A stretch of DNA of 5,694 bases, taken from assembly GCA_019417865.1 (NCBI GenBank), contig DYCW01000330.1, positions 1-5,694 of the forward strand. The letters run 5' to 3'. The position numbers were made by a program, and so were the translations under genes. The stretch is from Ruminococcus sp. (GTDB lineage Bacteria; Bacillota; Clostridia; Oscillospirales; Ruminococcaceae). Below, in pieces: positions 2,817 through 5,694 of this stretch (position 1 is its first letter; the number at the start of each line of letters is the position of its first letter). The notes under the pieces are model-generated. The model was not told where the DNA came from. It worked only from the letters and a program-made list of their open reading frames with translations, and did no database searches.

Positions 2817-5474
2817 TTACTGGGAAACGGCTTCCTTCTTTCTGGAAACTGCTTTGGTTTCTGTTCCTTCTGACAGTGCAGCCTGTGTCTGACCGTGTTT
2901 CCATTTCCGCTGATAAGCCGGAATCATCAGCAGTGTGAAGAGGACAGTGAGAGCAATCATGACAACATAGGTACTTGTGATGTCATTGCCGGTCGCAATG
3001 GAGCTGCGGAAGCCTTCTACCGTATAGGTAAACGGCATAAACGGCTTGATGATCTGGAAGAACTTCGTTGACAGCTCGGATGGATAGGTGCCGGCACAGC
3101 CGCTGAGCTGGAGCACCATGAATACCAGCAGGATAAAGCTGCCGATTTTTCCGCAGTACATATTCAGGCAGAAGACAATGGCCATGTATGCCATAGAGGA
3201 AACGCCAGCCACCAGAATGGTTTGCAGGACATTCTGCGGTGCAAAGCCGTTGAACAGGTGGAGGAAGAAAACCATGCCGATTGCCTGTGCCCACGCAACC
3301 AGCAGCAGAACCGGCAGTTGTCTGCCCCATGCGTGGAGGGCATTTTTACCCTTCAGCGGTGTTTCGTATGGGTTGAACATGATGCAGTAAGCGAGGCAGG
3401 CAACCCAAAGACCCACTGCCATCATGTATGCTGCCATGGCGTGCCCGTTGTTTTCCACATGGCTTACATAGGTTTCTTCTGCGTCTACTGGAGAAGCGAA
3501 CATTTCATAGGTTGCATCGGTGCTATTGATACTGCTGACTTCTGCGGCACCATCCTGCAATGCCGTCCAAAGGGTAGCAGAACCGTCTGTCAGCGTGACC
3601 AAGCCATCCTTTAGTGTGGCAGAACCATCGGCAAGCTGTACCGCTCCATCCTGCAACGCAGACGCTCCGTCCTGTAATTTCTTTGCACCGGAGAGCAGCG
3701 TATCATTTTGTGCGGTCAGCTGTCCAGTTCCGTCGGCAAGGGTCTCCGCACCACTTTGCAGCTGGTTGACAGCGACGGTCAGTGTCGGCATCTTTTCCAC
3801 CAGTGTGGAAATGCCGCCTTGCAAAGCCGCTGCACCGCTCTGCAAGCTGCTGCTGTTGCTTTGCAGGGTGCTCAAGCCGTCTGACAAGGCATTGGCACCG
3901 GCAGCAGCCGTTTGCATGCCATCTGCCAAGTCGGAAGAACCATCGGACAGGGAAACTGTGCCGTTTGTCAAAGCCGCCGCCCCCGGCAGAAGCTGGTCAT
4001 CTACAGCACTCTGAACCGCTTGTAATCCGCCGGATAGGGAGGCAATGGCTTGATCGGCTGCTGGCAGAGCCTGATCCGCACCATCTGCTAACTGATTGAC
4101 CGCATCTGGCAGCTGTGCCGATGGCTCTAATGCTGCTGCTAGTGTAGTCACATCTGTTTGCAGCTGCGTTGCTGCACTGGAAAGGCTGCTCATTGGTTCG
4201 GCGAAACAGTTAAGCAGTTCTTGCTGACTGGCGGCGTCCATGTTTTGAAAAGCTTCTGTATTCAGAATTGCTTCCTGTGCGGATTGCAGGGAAGCAAGAC
4301 CGCTGCCCAATGTCTGTAAGTCACCGGCGACAGCCTGCATGGCTTCTGTGGTTGCTGTGCTGCTGTCGGAGACGGAGGTTTTCAGCGTATCAATTCCCGT
4401 TTGTAATTGTGTCAGACCGGCACGCAGGGTTTGCATTTGTGCAGCGGTTTCCTCGTTGCAGCTTGCGGAAAGGGAACTGGACAGCTGTGACAATCCGTCT
4501 TCGAGCTGTTTGCTGCCGTAGTAAAGCTGTAATGCACCATCCTGCAAATTCTGTGAACCGGCGGAAAGCTGCTGGCTGCCGTCTGAGAGGGTTTGTGCAC
4601 CGTCATAGGCACTTGCAACGCCTGCGGTGTAGGTGTCAACCCCGTTCTGTAATTGTGTGGCACCATCTTGTAACTGTCCGGCACCGTCTGTCAATGGAGA
4701 AACGCCGTCCTGTAACTGCTGCATGCCATTTTGGAGTTGTTTTGCACCGTCATCGACCTGTGAAACACCATCCGTATAGGCGGTTAATCCATCGGAGAGT
4801 GTTCCAAAGCCTTCTTCTAAGGTCAGCGTACTTTCTGCGAGAAGCTTTAAGTTGTCGCTTAACGTCACGCTGCCGTCTTTTAATTCGGTTGCACCGTCCT
4901 GGATTTCCTTTGCACCATCTGCGGCATCCTGCATGCCGTCTCCCGCTGTACCGATTTGATCAAACAGGGTTTCAGTGTATGCCTCTGTAATGGTACTGGA
5001 GACTTCTGCCTTGAGCTTCTGCATTGCCGTTTCGCTCATTTTGGAGGCAATGTAGTTGGTACCCGGATTCGTTTTATAGTAGAGATTCACGTTTTTCGGC
5101 GTATCATCCAATACCGTTGCTGCATTGGCGGATGTGTCCTCCGGAATCGTAATTGCCATATAATATGTTCCGTTTTCCAGACCATCCTGTGCGGCTTTGG
5201 CATCGACAAAGCAGAAATCCAGACTGTCGTTGTCTTTCAGGTTTTCCACCAAATCGTCGCCGATGGAGAGTGTTTGCTCTTGGAAGGTAACTGACTGATC
5301 CTGATTGACTACGGCGACCGGTAACTGATCGACATTGCCATAGGGATCCCACATAGAACCGAGGAACAGTGTCGTATAAATCGTTGGAATCAATACGATG
5401 CATCCCGTTGCAATCGCATTGAAGTGCCGTTTTAGAAAAGACGGCTTTTTTTCTTCTTTTTCTGCATGTTGCAT
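2817..5474 (-). CDS. YhgE/Pip-family membrane protein with DG-heptad extracytoplasmic domain
   Basis: An 885-residue protein of the YhgE/Pip family, related to ABC-2-type membrane subunits and to EsaA/YueB and phage-infection proteins; the substrate is unknown. Residues 20-40 are the first membrane helix, followed by WDPYGN (42-47) and LPVAVVNQD (51-59), a family hallmark. The outside region runs to about 681 and is dominated by [DN]GxxxLx heptads (roughly 186-332 and 460-640), separated by a DG-poor linker of about 130 residues. Five helices follow at about 682-702, 718-741, 749-772, 777-797 and 834-854. LQLSGCAGTYP (788-798) and PFMPFTYTVEGFR (811-823) are the conserved C-terminal signature. 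The charged tail is cytoplasmic. ATG 5474-5472 has AAAGGGTGG (5490-5482) seven bases upstream. In-frame codons further up lie at or before the transcription start, one inside the -35 box. The TetR gene downstream is its likely regulator. Confidence 0.92.
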   Translation of the reverse strand: MQHAEKEEKKPSFLKRHFNAIATGCIVLIPTIYTTLFLGSMWDPYGNVDQLPVAVVNQDQSVTFQEQTLSIGDDLVENLKDNDSLDFCFVDAKAAQDGLENGTYYMAITIPEDTSANAATVLDDTPKNVNLYYKTNPGTNYIASKMSETAMQKLKAEVSSTITEAYTETLFDQIGTAGDGMQDAADGAKEIQDGATELKDGSVTLSDNLKLLAESTLTLEEGFGTLSDGLTAYTDGVSQVDDGAKQLQNGMQQLQDGVSPLTDGAGQLQDGATQLQNGVDTYTAGVASAYDGAQTLSDGSQQLSAGSQNLQDGALQLYYGSKQLEDGLSQLSSSLSASCNEETAAQMQTLRAGLTQLQTGIDTLKTSVSDSSTATTEAMQAVAGDLQTLGSGLASLQSAQEAILNTEAFQNMDAASQQELLNCFAEPMSSLSSAATQLQTDVTTLAAALEPSAQLPDAVNQLADGADQALPAADQAIASLSGGLQAVQSAVDDQLLPGAAALTNGTVSLSDGSSDLADGMQTAAAGANALSDGLSTLQSNSSSLQSGAAALQGGISTLVEKMPTLTVAVNQLQSGAETLADGTGQLTAQNDTLLSGAKKLQDGASALQDGAVQLADGSATLKDGLVTLTDGSATLWTALQDGAAEVSSINSTDATYEMFASPVDAEETYVSHVENNGHAMAAYMMAVGLWVACLAYCIMFNPYETPLKGKNALHAWGRQLPVLLLVAWAQAIGMVFFLHLFNGFAPQNVLQTILVAGVSSMAYMAIVFCLNMYCGKIGSFILLVFMVLQLSGCAGTYPSELSTKFFQIIKPFMPFTYTVEGFRSSIATGNDITSTYVVMIALTVLFTLLMIPAYQRKWKHGQTQAALSEGTETKAVSRKKEAVSQ
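3567..3692 (-). repeat. Six further DG heptads near the membrane-proximal end
   Basis: Residues 595-636 read SGAKKLQ, DGASALQ, DGAVQLA, DGSATLK, DGLVTLT, DGSATLW, the same unit as the first array but separated from it by about 260 residues. The two arrays could pack antiparallel as the two strands of a rod that returns to the membrane; that folding is inference from the spacing. Confidence 0.8.
4479..4751 (-). repeat. Thirteen uninterrupted coding heptads (21-bp period) in the YhgE/Pip gene
   Basis: Residues 242-332 read as thirteen consecutive 7-residue units without insertion, for example DGAKQLQ, NGMQQLQ, DGVSPLT, DGAGQLQ and DGATQLQ. Glycine is invariant at position 2 and leucine is usual at position 6. 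The DNA has a matching 21-bp period but has diverged at the codon level, so this is an old protein repeat and not a fresh tandem duplication. In this family such stretches form long coiled, rod-like extracytoplasmic segments. Confidence 0.85.
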
Positions 5475-5502
5475 ACAATTTCCACCCTTTCTCTGAAAAA
5501 AG

Positions 5503-5560
5503 GACAACTGTCTAATAATCAATTTTTGTTGTCTCATTGTCATTATTATAGGCAGTTGTC
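5503..5560. promoter_or_regulatory. Inverted GACAACTG elements around the YhgE/Pip transcription start
   Basis: GACAACTGTC (5503-5512) in the leader faces GGCAGTTGTC (5551-5560) in the promoter spacer, an inverted pair with 9 of 10 bases matching and 38 bp between. A third GTTGTC lies at 5528-5533. The pair could be two operator sites for the neighbouring TetR protein. In RNA, GACAAC (5533-5528) can also pair with GTTGTC (5508-5503) ahead of CTTTTTT (5502-5496), a weak attenuator-like form. Confidence 0.4.
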
Positions 5561-5573
5561 GATTAAAAGTCAA
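5545..5573 (-). promoter_or_regulatory. Predicted sigma-A promoter of the YhgE/Pip gene
   Basis: On the minus strand TTGACT (5573-5568) is followed after 17 bp by a perfect TATAAT (5550-5545). The start would be near 5538, about 64 nt before the ATG. The -35 box is covered by a 19-bp dyad centred on 5575 (AAA, mismatch, TCAAC-C-GTTGA, mismatch, TTT; 5566-5584), a plausible repressor site. Confidence 0.75.
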
Positions 5574-5586
5574 CCGTTGATTTTAG

Positions 5587-5614
5587 TTGAAATGACGGAT
5601 ACACAACATAAAAT
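5587..5614 (+). promoter_or_regulatory. Candidate divergent plus-strand promoter at the right edge
   Basis: TTGAAA (5587-5592) and TAAAAT (5609-5614) lie 16 bp apart and each box has one difference from consensus. It points away from the YhgE/Pip promoter. The dyad at 5566-5584 lies between the two, so one regulator could control both directions. Confidence 0.4.
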
Positions 5615-5694
5615 ACAATTTATGTTTATTTGCACAACAAAACAGAAGGAAATTGATGTCTGTGAGGTGATATAAATACAGCATTGTTATTCCT
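5615..5694 (+). other. Leader of an unseen divergent gene (window edge)
   Basis: After the candidate promoter, AGAAGGA (5645-5651) precedes ATG 5656, but that frame stops after four codons (MSVR). The end of this mini-ORF overlaps a second ribosome-site-like GAGGTGA (5664-5670). No ATG or GTG at normal spacing follows before the window ends; TTG at 5684 is 13 bases from AGGTGA. The real gene start probably lies beyond base 5694, or the mini-ORF is a coupled leader. No product can be named. Confidence 0.25.

Noticed and set aside
2528..2938. Plus-strand ORFs across the tetR-YhgE intergenic region
   Set aside because: They run through the hairpin at 2762-2795 and into the antisense of the YhgE/Pip C-terminus, with no ribosome site; this is a chance frame.
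3520..4014. Plus-strand ORF with Ser/Pro/Ala repeat peptide
   Set aside because: A mirror of the second heptad array in the YhgE/Pip gene, with no promoter or ribosome site.
3567..4751. 21-bp spaced similar units that could suggest a CRISPR or satellite array
   Set aside because: The period equals one protein heptad, the units are degenerate and unbroken coding sequence, and there are no constant repeats with unique spacers.
4268..4990. Long plus-strand ORF of 240 codons rich in Arg, His and Cys
   Set aside because: It is the complement of the DG-heptad coding repeat. The periodic codons keep that frame open, it has no ribosome site, and the minus strand encodes a recognisable protein.
5475..5573. 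Upstream in-frame start codons of the YhgE/Pip protein
   Set aside because: They overlap the -35 box, the -10 box or the predicted transcription start, while ATG 5474 has a ribosome site and matches the family N-terminus.

Overview
The window looks like the end of a short-read contig from a low-to-mid GC Firmicute, most likely a gut-type Clostridia/Oscillospirales member. The grounds are strong AGGAGG-type ribosome binding sites, sigma-A-like promoters, an 86-residue clostridial-looking S20, a DUF1273/YpsA-family protein and a YhgE/Pip exporter-like protein next to a TetR regulator. The genus cannot be fixed by eye. Bases 1-21 are not genomic: they are the Tn5/Nextera mosaic end used in library preparation.

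Layout from left to right. Adapter (1-21). The 5' part of alr, alanine racemase, on the minus strand (22-346), cut by the adapter. A short region (347-539) where the alr promoter and a plus-strand promoter face each other and overlap. A plus-strand YpsA/DUF1273 SLOG-fold gene (540-1247) that most likely starts at TTG. A convergent terminator hairpin (1352-1383). Then three minus-strand units: rpsT (1419-1679) behind a leader of about 145 nt that can fold into four consecutive hairpins, the last containing the Shine-Dalgarno; a TetR regulator (1920-2522) behind a very strong promoter and a leader of about 170 nt holding a possible 27-codon ORF and a 17-bp dyad; and an 885-residue YhgE/Pip-family membrane protein (2817-5474) whose extracytoplasmic part is built largely of a seven-residue DG repeat. 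The right edge (5585-5694) holds a divergent plus-strand promoter whose gene lies mostly or wholly beyond the window.

The TetR protein and the YhgE/Pip protein probably form one regulatory pair, as such neighbours often do: both promoters carry near-consensus boxes overlapped by dyads or AGTTGTC motifs where a repressor could sit. alr, the YpsA-like gene and rpsT are ordinary core genes. The least explained signals are the structured rpsT leader, the leader ORF before tetR, and a strong terminator-like hairpin (2762-2795) whose T-tract points against both flanking genes. I see no CRISPR array, tRNA, rRNA, insertion sequence or defence system.
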